In this document: positions 12,574-24,300 of the stretch, piece after piece
How positions within the stretch are numbered: position 1 is the stretch's first letter
How the letters are laid out: each line of letters starts with the position of its first letter
From: Acanthornis magna
Lineage: Eukaryota; Chordata; Aves; Passeriformes; Acanthizidae
Direction: 5' to 3'
DNA: 64,000 nt
Assembly: GCA_036785705.1 (NCBI GenBank)
Contig: JAWUZG010000359.1
Span: 1 to 64,000, forward strand
Program-made: the position numbers and the translations under genes
Notes under the pieces: model-generated
Databases searched by the model: none
Told to the model about the DNA's origin: nothing
Seen by the model: only the letters and a program-made list of their open reading frames with translations

Positions 12574-13577
12574 CCTGGGCACATTGGTGAGAATAAGACC
12601 ACAATGTTATGAACCACCACATCTCACAAGTTCAGAATTTCAAATTTCAGCTGCACTGACAGTGTTTCTTAGTTAAATTATTCTTTATCAATTTCTGTGA
12701 AATATTTGGTGACACACAGGATGGAGATTTTTTTTTTTCTGAAATTAAGTAGAATGACTCCTGCGTAGCTGTTTGGGTTACTAACATCATGCAAATATGG
12801 CAAATTTCTTCTCTAAACATATTCCCTCTCACCCCTCCTGTAGCTGAGGGATTTTACAGGGGAACTGACAACTCAGGCTGCTGAGTTCATACCCACACAA
12901 AGGCTCCTGCCCAGAAGGTGTCAGGATGGGACTGTAACAATAAAGGTAAGCTCCAAGGTAAAAGATATGCTGCTGATCTCTAAGTGTTCCTTTGAGATGT
13001 GGGGCCATATGGAGCTCACAGGAGGGATGTGTGCTGGCACCAGGGGAGATTCTGTCCTAGCAGTAAATGCAGAAGGCATGCTGCCAGCCACCTTCCCTTC
13101 ATACAGTCAGCAAAGGGGCACAGAGGGGACCTTTCTCTCAGCCAAAGAGGTCCGAGATGAGATCAAACCCTTCAACAGAACTGTAACAGGAGAAAATGTT
13201 GCACGTGTACACACTAGTGGCACATTTCAAAGTCGAAGAGACACAAGTGAGTATCCTTCTGATATCCAAGTGAGTATGCCCTTCTCCTTTGGATGCGAGT
13301 ATGAAGTCATTCTGTGAATGGCTTCAGTGTGCAAAGCCATGACATGAACAAAAGCTGAAGCACAGCCCCTGCCAAGTCCAGCATTGCTCCCAAAACATCA
13401 ACAGTGACACACAGAACTCAACTCCAACTGGTGCTTCAGGCAGCTGCCCTGCCAGCCACTCAGACAGGGAGATGAAGAAACCTTGAGTTTTTCTGTCTGG
13501 CCTCCAGGGAAGTGAGCAGTCATAATCTGAAATGTGAGAACAATCCTTTCCATTGTAAGAATTCCACTGTGACAGTT
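12574..13577. other. Unique sequence; 116-codon frame of unknown meaning
   Basis: The most gene-like part is an ATG-initiated frame at 12967-13317 (116 codons, ends TGA). It lies in a patch that is less AT-rich than its surroundings. Inside its 3' part are two copies of the splice-donor-like string GTGAGTAT (13247-13254 and 13270-13277), 23 bases apart. No protein domain is recognisable, and I see no promoter or strong acceptor. It may be a chance frame or part of a noncoding transcript. Confidence 0.35.
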
Positions 13578-13691
13578 TGGGGTTTTTTTGCTTTGGGTTT
13601 TTTTGTTTGTTTGTTTGTTTGTTGTTGTTTTTGTTTGTTTGCTTGTTTGTTTGTTTGGATTTTTTGTGTGGTTTTTTGTTGTTTTTTTTTT
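13578..13691. repeat. T/G-rich (GTTT)n low-complexity tract
   Basis: About 114 bases consist mostly of GTTT repeats and poly-T runs. The composition is the approximate reverse complement of the A/C tract at 12069-12188. It encodes a meaningless Phe/Val/Leu-rich frame. Simple repeat. Confidence 0.9.
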
Positions 13692-16600
13692 AGGAGAATA
13701 GGGGCCTGTTTGACATTTCTGTTCTAGTCACACAAAGGTGAGTGGCCCTCTAAAAGGTGGTGTTCTACCAACACAGAAAACCAGAAACTTTCAGCAGTTC
13801 TCATGCTGACAGGTTTGTCCTGAAGACCGATTTTGTCTGGTTTTGGAGCCCAACTGATGAGAGCACAATTTCCTGTGTCTCAAGGAAACTCTGCCAGAGA
13901 GCAGCCCTGGAAAAAAGGGTGTTTTTAATTAGGTTTACTTTTCTTTCTAGCTGACTCTAGACCTGCTGAAGAGGGAAAATGTATAAACCTTTGTATGCAA
14001 ATTCATTGAGCAGCTGGGGATAGCTCTCTTCATTTCTTTTTAGCTCTTTGCTTCAGTGTCATGCAGGATATTTAACTGTGATGTTTTCTTCTTCCAGACA
14101 GGAAAACAACTGGGTAGACCCATTAGAGACCAAAAATTCGCTACCATAGCCCTTGATGCCCGGGTTGATCATAACCACACACTTTCTAGACCAAAGTCAG
14201 ATACTACAGTGTGGAATTTAAGAACAAGATGGGGAAACCCAGGACCAAAGTTAAAAAGCAAAAAAATAAAATAGTGCAAGTTCTCAAAACCATTTAAAAA
14301 GTAGTTAAAGCAAATTAAAATTAAAAATTTAAGGGTCGTGATGCATCCAAACAGTGGGGAGAAAACAGAAATTATAATACAAACAACAAATGAGAGGAAA
14401 CTGAGGTAGAAATGAGCTCCAGTGTTCTTACTCTCATGTGAAGCACACAGTGTGGACAACCCAGATTATGTGCTACAAGTATTACAAAGCCAAAAACCAA
14501 AATTATCTGAACAGCAACCCTTGAATATATATGCCCAAGATGTGAACACAAGAACATAAATGAACCAACTGGATCAGTGATTCAATCACTGGCAGTAAAT
14601 TCTGAGCACTTGGTTTGGTAACATTATCTAATTTCTTACTTCTCATTGCTTATTTCAAACTACAGATCACGGGACTGACAAAAAATGAAACATCAGAATT
14701 TTCATAGATGAGTAGCTGGCTGTATAGTATTCACTGTCTGGCAATGAAACAAAAGCAGATCAAAGCTACAGTTACAGATCAAATACACAAGAAAACCTCT
14801 AATTGGGGCTTTTTTCATCAAAGTCACACACACACATGTGGAATTAACATGAGTAATTAATAATCCAGGCTAAGGTGAGTCAAGCAAATTCTAGACATAC
14901 ATCCCAGAGAGCTGTTCTATTTCTCTTTAGAACCACCAGAGAGAAATGGCCTTTTCTAGATCATGAGTCATCTTATTTTAAAGTGGCTGTCTGGTTTAGA
15001 TTTGATGTAGTTCATCCCAGCTTACGTTTTAACCTCTGACTGCAAAAAGAGTCCAAACAACCTGCTTTGAAATAGATATCTATCTTAAAAATATCCAAAA
15101 TTCCACAGAATAGATTCCACCTCTAAGGCAAGGCCCATCATGGTGAGCAGAAGTTTACTCTAAATATCAACACATTTGACAGCTTTAGCTGTTTCGTGAA
15201 AGCTCAGCTCATCCTCATCTTTGTAAACTTTAATGTCAGTTCTGAAAAAAAGCTCTGCAACAGTTACGCAACAATGCTTTTGACTTTAGCCCTTGAAAAA
15301 TAAGGTCCATGACAGTCATAAAAATGTGATGATCTTCTCTTCGTCTTTTTTTCTCTAATAGGGTTGAGTTATTGTGGCACAGCTTAGCCTTATACAGGCA
15401 GATCCACCACACTTTGTGAGAAATAACACCACAAATCCAATGATTTGAGGTGGTAGAATTTATGATGTGCATCTTGGGTAAATATTTTCCCCTCTAATTT
15501 CTCAGAACTTATTTTCTTTTAGCAGAGATGAGTATCTCAGTACGTCCAAAATTTGGAAGTCTATCTTTTTGTAAACTGCAGTTTTATACTTCTCATCGCA
15601 CATAATAGCCAGAAAGGTCTGACTGAAAAAAAAGCTGAAACATGAATGAAATGTTTCATTACATATCCAAACAATATATTTGGACCCTAAGTTCATTAAA
15701 TTAATAGTTCTAAACTCAAGTGAAGAGTTTGAAAGCGGTATGTCTGTAGTATGCCTACAGATACAATTGGCAATGACAAAAATAAGGAAGGTCAACTTCA
15801 GAATGTGAAAATATTTTACACCAAATTCTTCCCCTGTCTTTCCTACAAAGTCACATGTAGTGCAGGGAATTGTGTACTTGTTATCGGTGCAGTGTGACCA
15901 GCAGCCTCAAAATCTCTGTTTCTCTTGAAGCTCTTTGGGTGACAAAATGGGGTTAACGCCCAACTGATATGAGCTCTTCTGTGACTTCAGCATGAATGTG
16001 TGACTGTAACTCAGCAGTCTCAGAACATGGATCATAATTAAGACACAGTTTCAGAAAGCAAAAATTGGAGGAAGATATGACATGAAACACTACCCAAATA
16101 GCACTGATTACATCAGGATGCAATAATCCAAATACCAATAGTCCAAAGATTTATTATCCCTAGAAGAGAACACCTTTTGACCAGATGGTGTTCCAGACTC
16201 TGCCTCACACCTTGGAGGAGCTCAAGAAGGAGCTCAGCTCTGAAATTGCTAATTTCTCATCGATACAACTGAAATGGGTAATTCATCATCTATGCTTCCT
16301 TTCCCCAGCTGAAGCTGAGAGAAGATTTATTTGGAGAAATTCCAACTGATTCATTTTAAAGAGCAATAACATATGCCAAAAGATTAGGACAGTATAAGAG
16401 GTAGTTTGAGATCCTAGTTGAAAGAACAAATATTATTAAAAATAACACAACATAATGAAACCACAAGTTTTCTTCCGAATTCTAAGTTTCCAGAGAAAAG
16501 CATGAGATTCCAAATGCAGAGAGATTAGACAAGTATTTAAAATAAATACAAATGACATGTCAAGTGAGCTTGGGTAAATACAGTGCCAGGTAACTGAAGA

Positions 16601-18883
16601 TAGTCTAGAATTTGGTGTATTATAAGCCTACCTTTTCCAGTACTAAAGATCAGGATTTAGGAGACTTTATCGAACTTTAGTAGTGCATGTTATTGCATTA
16701 CTCTGGGGGGAGGAAGGAGACATGAGGAACAAGGGAGGGACCAGTATGGGAATTCCACACCCATACTTTATTTTTAAAAAATACTGTAAGAAAGGCTCAA
16801 TGCAACTTGCTTGCCAGATAACATAGCATCTGTCTTGCTTTGTTTAAATAAAAAGTCTTACTAATGTTGCATCTAATCTAGAATTTAAAGAGGCTAAAGA
16901 TTTTCCAGTAGTATGCTTTTATTCTGCTGAATGTTTTGAAACACAGAAAGAGGAGCTGCCTCAAATATTTATTCACTGTCCACTCAATTCTTTAGAAAAG
17001 GAAGATCTAAAAGCATATCTGGCAGCCTATTTCTGTGCAGGAGCACTCAAGTACTTGTCATCTGGCATAAGCAAGCCTAATAATGCTGAGTCCCTTCTAC
17101 TTTTTATTTCTGCAAAGGACTAAATCCAGAGATTAACTGTAACATCTTTCAACTACAGGCTCACATATTCATGAATAACAACAAGAAAATCTAAATCAGT
17201 ACTTAATTTTTTGCGGCATCTTCAAGAGCAGCATGTTAGAAACTATAATAGTCCAGACACAGGAGTCATTCTACAAGCTGATTCTGAAATACTGCGTATA
17301 TAGTTTTGAAGGGTTTTAGGAGTTCTATTATTTAGGTTTGGGAAAATAAGCTCAGCTTGGTTTTAGGTTGTTATTTTGACAGATAATTTAGATAGCAGGC
17401 AATTTCAATATTTTTCATAGTAAACCACAGACTGCAAAGTTATGTTAAGAAAAATATGTCAAATATGTGCAATAGCAAGAAGCAATACAACATCATTTAA
17501 AAACAAGGTATTAAACATAGGTAATTTAGGTATAGTGCTGGGCCTATAGATGTGTGCTGGAACCCTACTTTTGCTCAGCTTTGACTGCTGTCCAAACCTA
17601 ATGAAGACTTGGAGGACCCAGGAATAGGCTTTGACTGAATGATGAAGTACAGTAGAAGAGAAAATGAGCCTTGCTATGGCCCTGCCTTTTCAGTATAGAG
17701 GTCAGGAGCCAGACCCACTCTGTGCAAGTCCATCACCATCTATAACCCAATTCCCTCCTTCTATGTCCTGGAAAACATTTGCAATGCACAAGTCACTTAA
17801 CATCCAAAAGAGGCTTCCCACTGGCTACAACAACTTGTTTTGGCAAAGTGGGCACAGATTCAGGTTATGATTCATTCTTCAGCCTTTTCCTGCACATGTG
17901 GCATGGAACTGATAAGTACCTTGCAAGCCTCATGATTGTCAGTAGCCCTGGTGTAACCTGACTGCTAACAGTGACAGCGGGGGCCACAGCACTGGGTACT
18001 CAGTAGCCTCATATAATAAGCAGAACTGTTTAAACATCTAAGAAATACAGAATTAAGGGGTTGTTGTAGCCATTACTGAAGAAGCCAAATACCAGAAGTA
18101 TGCAGCTCTAAGAAAAATAATGTCATTACTCACATTCTAGCTTCTTTTACCTGAACCTTATTGAACACATTGGTTAAAGGCTTGCGACCTCTTTTTCCTG
18201 AAATTCAGAAGAGTAAATGAAGAATAAAACTGATGCTAAATATGCAGTTATATTTTAAGCTTTATTCATATATCTTAAGTGCAAATATCATATATCTATA
18301 TCTGCAAATATTCTAGGAAATGCAACGTGCATTTGAATTTTTAAGCCGTTATTTATGGTAGACAAATTCTGAATTCATCACTCTAAATGCTGGCATATGA
18401 AAACTGAACTGTTCTAACCACATAGAATACTGTGAAATACTTCTTTTTCTATCTTTTCTTTTTGTTCTTTCTTAAGAAATTAAGACAGGTTGGAGATCTC
18501 AACATTGCTTTATGGATTCATTTTTAGCACTATCAAAATTTTCATTTCAACTTTTAATTGGTCTATCTATTATGCTATAAAAACAGTATAATTTTGTTTT
18601 TACATTATGTAAATGATAATACAAAATTCAGAAATAAATACTCTCAATAGAATAAAAAATGAAATACACACCTTCCTATTAATATTCTGATTCTGAAGAA
18701 TCTGCATATCTCAATGTAATGTGTCTGATGAAAAGAAACACAGACCTGATTTTGAATGAGATCTGCTTGAAGTAGGGCATGGGCAATGTAAATGCTTTCA
18801 AATCATTCATCCAATTACAATTACATCAAATCAAAGTGAGATAAATGAAAACTAGAAACTTTGCAGATACTATTTAAACAGAT
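13692..18883. other. AT-rich unique sequence, no gene seen
   Basis: No repeat family, exon or RNA gene is recognised. Frames are short (at most about 97 codons) and look random. A short CA run occurs near 14826-14836. Long stretches (14600-15230, 16150-17660, 18000-18880) contain no frame of any length and no visible repeat. Confidence 0.55.
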
Positions 18884-18917
18884 CATAAAAGGAATAAATG
18901 CACGTATTCCTTTTATG
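18884..18917. repeat. Short perfect inverted repeat, 13-bp arms
   Basis: CATAAAAGGAATA (18884-18896) is matched by its exact reverse complement at 18905-18917 across an 8-base spacer. The stem is AT-rich. No T-run consistent with a terminator follows, and this is eukaryotic DNA, so I read it only as a small hairpin or quasi-palindrome. Confidence 0.85.
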
Positions 18918-19324
18918 GTGCACTGGACATGGTTGAGAAAAAGTCAATGATCTGATTAGTAAGAACTTACATATACTCACCAAAATAATACAAACAGTAT
19001 ATCTTGGCTTCAAACACCTATATAGTTATATCATTTCAGGAAATTTTACTGCAATAATGCTTTTTATATGCAGCTGTCTCTGACAGAACCGAATATATAT
19101 TGAGGCGATACATGTTTGAGAAAATTACCATGGGCTAAGCTTAAGTGTTAGCACCTCAGCTGAACTGCTGTGCCTGCCTTAAGTTTTGAATTGTCCACAG
19201 TGAAGCAATCAAATTATTTTAAAGCTTTTCTACAATTAGACTCCAAGCACTTCATTTTATTTCCAGCTAACATCAAAATTCCTGCCATAAACACAGAAGT
19301 CCCATAAGAAATAGGAATCAGAGT

Positions 19325-19450
19325 GGCTGCAATATGGTAATGGACTGAGCATTGAATCCGTGTTATAAAACCCGGATTCACTTCCCAGTGTTCTTGGATT
19401 TCCTTCAGCACCTTTCTGCACCTCACTGTGGTTTTTTTCCTGGTTGCCTT
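19325..19450 (+). repeat. Probable ancient MIR-type (CORE) SINE remnant
   Basis: The order of motifs resembles the tRNA-derived MIR family found in amniotes. A tail block CTTGGATTTCCTTCAGCACC followed by a CT-rich CTGCACCTCACTG string matches the usual 'CTTGGGCAAG-TCACTTCACCTCTCTGTGCCTCAG' region, and an upstream TGGACTGAGCATTGAATC block matches the 'GGACTGGGAGTCAGGA' region. The match is by memory and is diverged, as expected for a copy this old. Exact edges are uncertain. MIR copies in birds are rare and often conserved. A RepeatMasker search would settle it. Confidence 0.45.
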
Positions 19451-20879
19451 AGCTGTTACCATTATATATTTGAGGCAGAGACCATTTCACATAATGTGTT
19501 TAGGCAGTTCTACAGGGTGGCACTACCGTAAATTCAAGCCTTTTGATGCTATTGTAGAATTAATTAGAATGCAAAAATAAAAGCTTAAGATGTTTTCTGT
19601 ATGTCACCGTTTCCATCCTGAAGTGTTTTGTACTTTTACCAGTGCCATCCAATAAACCATTCTTACAAAGACTAAATGTTGTTAATCCCTTAATCGAAAT
19701 ATATTTTCAATTTGTTAACATGAAATTTACACAGGAAGTAATTTTAAATACTTACTAAATATTTACTTGTTTACTTACCATGATCTTATGAATTATGAGG
19801 GATTAATGGTGTGAGCTGAACTGATATTAAAAAAAGTTTTAAAGCATTTCTGCTTTAAGGGGTTTTTTTAAAATGTCTTCATCAGCATCTGTGACTTTTT
19901 TGAGGGAAAGGGGGAGAGAACTACATTTGATTATGTAAATCTGCTAATATAGTTATCCCTACTGAATCAGCTGTCTTGGCATAATATTTTAAACCAGAAA
20001 GCAGTCCTTTCTTAAACAAGAAACATTCTCCTCAAAGTGAGAGCTGAGATCTGTGTCTCTCATCTCATTTCCTGTCTTTCTAATTTTTAATCAAAATAGA
20101 TGAAGTCATTGCTTAAAATGGGTATTCAGTCACATGAATATTGTGGAACTGGTAGAACATAGATGTTTAGTAGTAGAAGAGAAGCATGACAGAGGTTAAA
20201 TCCCACTGATCTCATTCCTTATCAGAGCCAATGGATCGTATTCACATGACCTCAAGGGGATCTCACATAAAGACTATGAACCACAAACAACCCCCTCTAT
20301 CCTCCCCAGCAGTACAAATTGGCTAAACTACTACACAAACATCTAAAAAAATAAATCTTTATTCTGCAAAGTGTTGAATGCTCATACTGTAATCTCAGCA
20401 GAAACACAAGCACATAGTTCAGGGCGCAGCTGAAACAGCATCAGAGTGCTCTGCACGTGCCTCACTAAGTCTTAAGGACACCGAATTGCAAACATCCTCT
20501 TTTAAACACATACAAACACACTCAAAGAGCAGGAAAAAGATTTCCCTCTTTTGATTAAACATATTTCTGATATTTCTGCATCATACAAACTTCAAAGCAC
20601 TTTTAAATGTGAACACTCCTAATCAATACTGAGTAATTTTAACTCCCAAACTGACAACAGTTAATATTTATTTCTTATACCAATCTAAATATTTTATCTC
20701 AAGTCCGTTTTAATGTTTCCTGTGACCCTGCCTCTTTGAGGATAGGAAAGAAATATGATCCTCATGAGGCAGACACAGTTTTACCTGTTGTAGGAGACAA
20801 TATCGCATAAGCACTCCCAGGGAAGATTGGCAGTGCTCTTTCAACCTGTCTTGCTGTCACCAGATGTCAAATTCATAGT
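19451..20879. other. Unique sequence, no gene seen
   Basis: AT-rich sequence with no recognisable exon or repeat family. It ends at the left edge of the LTR that begins near 20880. Confidence 0.55.
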
Positions 20880-21326
20880 CATGGTGGGTTGACATTGGCT
20901 GTACACTGGGTGCCCACCACTCTACCATTCGCCTCCCCAGCTGGACAGGGGACAGAAAATATAATGAAAGGCTCGTGGAGGGGAAAGATAGGGACAGGGA
21001 TAGTCACTGACCAGTTACTGTCACGGGCAAAACAGGTGAGTCACAGGGAAATTAGTACAATTTATTACCACTCACATCAGACTAGGACAATGAGAAATGG
21101 GGCTATTCTCACACTTCCCTCTGGCTGAAGTCGCACAGCTTTTTATCTCCCACTTCTCGACTCTGGTATCCCAGAGGTGCTATCACTGTCTCTGATGGCT
21201 TCGGCCTTGGCCTGCTCGTGGCTCCATCTTGGAGCCAACTGACTCTGCTGGACATGGGGAAGACTTTTCACAGAAGCCACCCCTGTAGCCCACCCTGTAA
21301 TAACCTGGCCACACAAACCAAATACA
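20880..21326 (+). mobile_element. Solo LTR of an avian endogenous retrovirus (family 1)
   Basis: The start (GGTGGGTTGACATTGGCTG), the internal block GCTGGACAGGGGACAGAAAAT, the AGGCTCGTGG and AATTTATTACCA strings, and the end block (CTTGGAGCC..., CACAGAAGCCACCCCTGTAG, ...CAAATACA) match an LTR family I know as abundant in bird genomes. It is often annotated as an ERVL- or ERVK-type LTR; the exact family name is uncertain. The copy is about 450 bp and seems to lack much of the middle region that longer copies carry. No internal gag-pol-env sequence is next to it, so it is a solo LTR left by LTR-LTR recombination. I found no clear target-site duplication. A consensus splice donor (CAG|GTGAGT, 21033-21041) lies inside it. 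Confidence 0.8.
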
Positions 21327-24300
21327 CCAATTTATGTATTATATTACAGGAGCTGACACAAATTTTGTTACTGCACAAGTATCAAAGTGCACTTTCCCAT
21401 TGTGATGCACCAGCTTCACAGAAGTGATAGTGCAGGAATGTGGTGCTCTCATTTTTCCAAAAGAGATGGGCTTCCCAACAAGACTATGCATTTTCGACAA
21501 CAGAGCGCCTCTAGGGAATACCCTAGGAATGTGGTTCCCTTAACACCCTCAGAAAGGTATGCCATCTTGCATAACAGAAGCTGTTCTCTACATGAAAGAG
21601 TATTACAACACCGCATCAAGCAAAAGAACACAACTTCAGTTTCTTTACAGCGAAATGAAAGCTAGTGAGTCAGTCCCATTTTCATTTTCCTGCGATGCTA
21701 TATGTAACTGATAAATTGTCACAAGAATAAAACATAGATATAAATATTTCTTCCGCATGGAACCACCCATTCAAATTGTAAGAAAGAACCCAAACATCAT
21801 CAGCAGTACTCAATGATGTAATTAGAGTATAGTAAGTATACTGTGAATGAGTTTGTTCTCCAATTTGTTTTTCTGCTTGCAATCATAACATTGCCTGAGC
21901 CTAACTTTTTGTATCTAATGTTCCATTAGTACCCAGCATTCTAGCTCAGGTTATTTCCTGAAATTCTCTTGCAATCCACAAGGCCACACAAGGTCAGTAC
22001 TTTCAGATATTGAACCACTGCCATCTGAAGACATTCCAGCTGTGAGGGTTAGCTAGTTTTCCTGCCATGAACATCTCCTTCATTTACAAGATTGCTTTCT
22101 CCACATTTCCCTTTTCACTCAGTAAATGAAAATTACATGCATCTCTGTTTTAATGAGGAAAAAATAGAAACTGAAGATTTCATGTCAGAACTCCAGTGTT
22201 TCAAATAAGACTGTTTTCCTTCCTCCCCCCTATTCTTAATGCTCATTTCTCTTTTCCCCTGTGTTCATTAAACTGTCCTGTCTACGGTAATACGGATCAA
22301 AGTCCACTCAGAATTACACAGCCCTAATGCAAAATGATCTACAAAGAACTTCATAATGCTGCTTAATTTGCCGATCTTTAGGGTAAGTTGCCCAAGATAC
22401 AGAGATCCCATTCGCATATCAGCTTTCCTAATGACTGGAACTCAGTTCTTAGATTAGTCCATCAGAAAGAATACTCATCAAGGTTAATTTAATCAGGTGT
22501 AGATAATGTGTTGAAATAGTCTCCAGTCAATGGAGAAAAAAATATCCACCAGCAAAGCCTAATCTGACTGTTCTGACTCCCTCTGTGGAGGACAAATGCC
22601 ATCTCCTCCACTGAGTATAGACGGGGCTGATGGAGATCAGCCTTACTGAGCTAATGTCAGCGTTCACAAGGAGCTCCTTCAAGTTTATTTCCTCATCTCT
22701 GTTTTCCTTTTCTCAGGCTTTACTGTCAGAGGACAAAACTGCTGCCAAAACTCAGACCCCAGAGGACTTAAGGAATATTTAAGTAGTCTCCATACCTACA
22801 GAGTGTATACATTTAGCCAGTTCTTTCTGAAATTGAGATGCATGGAAATGTCACATTCCAGACATCAAAATATCACTGCAGTGGAGCAGCCTAGGAGATC
22901 AAAATCAAACTATAACTAAAAGCTTAGATAGAAACACAGAATTTGCAAAGCAAACTAAAATCTGCACATCTGGGAAAAAAATCATATGCACATTTTTTGC
23001 TGTGCAGGTGACAAGCACAGAACTTTATGGGATACAAACACAGGTCCATGCTGGTGGACTTTTACATGCATGTATGCCACTAAAAATTAAGATGTGGGTG
23101 TGGGTACTGACCATGCTCACCCATGCAAGTGTGCTCAAAAAGACTTTTGATGACATGAAAACAGCGTCAGTGCATAGCTATTTATGACTTTAAGGTGGCC
23201 TCCCGCATCTTATAAATTTCTGAAGCAACTAAGAGTTGAGAAAGGAAGCTGGTGCTGTGATGTTGATCATAGCATCATCCTGGGCGCCTGCACAGTCATG
23301 CAGGAAAAGGCGAGCCCCTAAAGCCAAGCAGCAGTGTCACTTCTTCCCAGCATGCAGTCTTCAGAAGCAGGCACAGGGAACATATCAAGAATATAGCAAA
23401 GATGTGTAGGAAAAAAAATCACGAGGAATGGACACCAAGATCTATGTAATAAAAGATCAGTCTTTGTTACTTCCTTGGTTCCTCTGATATTCAAGGGCAC
23501 CACAGTCTCACAAAGCATTGACCTTCCCAGCAGCCCCACATGGGTGAGAAGTACTCCCCTCCCTCCACGTGGGGACATGAGGTACAAGTGATCAAGAATA
23601 ATGAGTCTGATGCAGCCTGGGATGTGGCCCTGAGAAGTTTGGCCAGCTGAGATGAGAACTGAGGAGCCATCTTCTGGCTCCTCATTCAGCTCCTGAAGAG
23701 AGAACCAGGGACTCAGTCAAGTAAGACTTGCAAGTTACGGCCTGAAAGCACCAAGGAAAACAATATAGATCTCTCTAAATCCTAAGTGAAGCACCACCTT
23801 TCCATATTTTTCACTAATATTTCCATGAATATTTCTTTCCACAGCTATAACCATCAACTCAACTAGATTTTCCTGTGGTACGTGGAGAGGGAATTCCCCA
23901 CAATTAGGAAGAATATATAAAATTTAGTTTCCTTATTTGAAAGTATATAACATCTAATTCCCTGATTGCCATAGGTCATATAACTATGTTCAGAAACACC
24001 AAAATAGGAAAACATACTTGTCATAAATTGTTCTTTTCAAAACATACCACCAGCTAAAGCATGGTATTAAAGCTAATTTTAACATAATCTGAAATAGGAT
24101 CAGAATAAGGATCACATTTCCCATGTTACATCTATTTTCAGGTTTAAAATATTCAAAACAAAAATGTTTACTTTTCCTAAATCTAAAAGCAACATGCATG
24201 GCAAACTATATTCTGGCCAACACTGCTCATCAATTGAACATTTCAGGGTTTTTCTGGACATACAGAGCTCTCACTGCAATGAATCAGGCAGAGCTGAATA

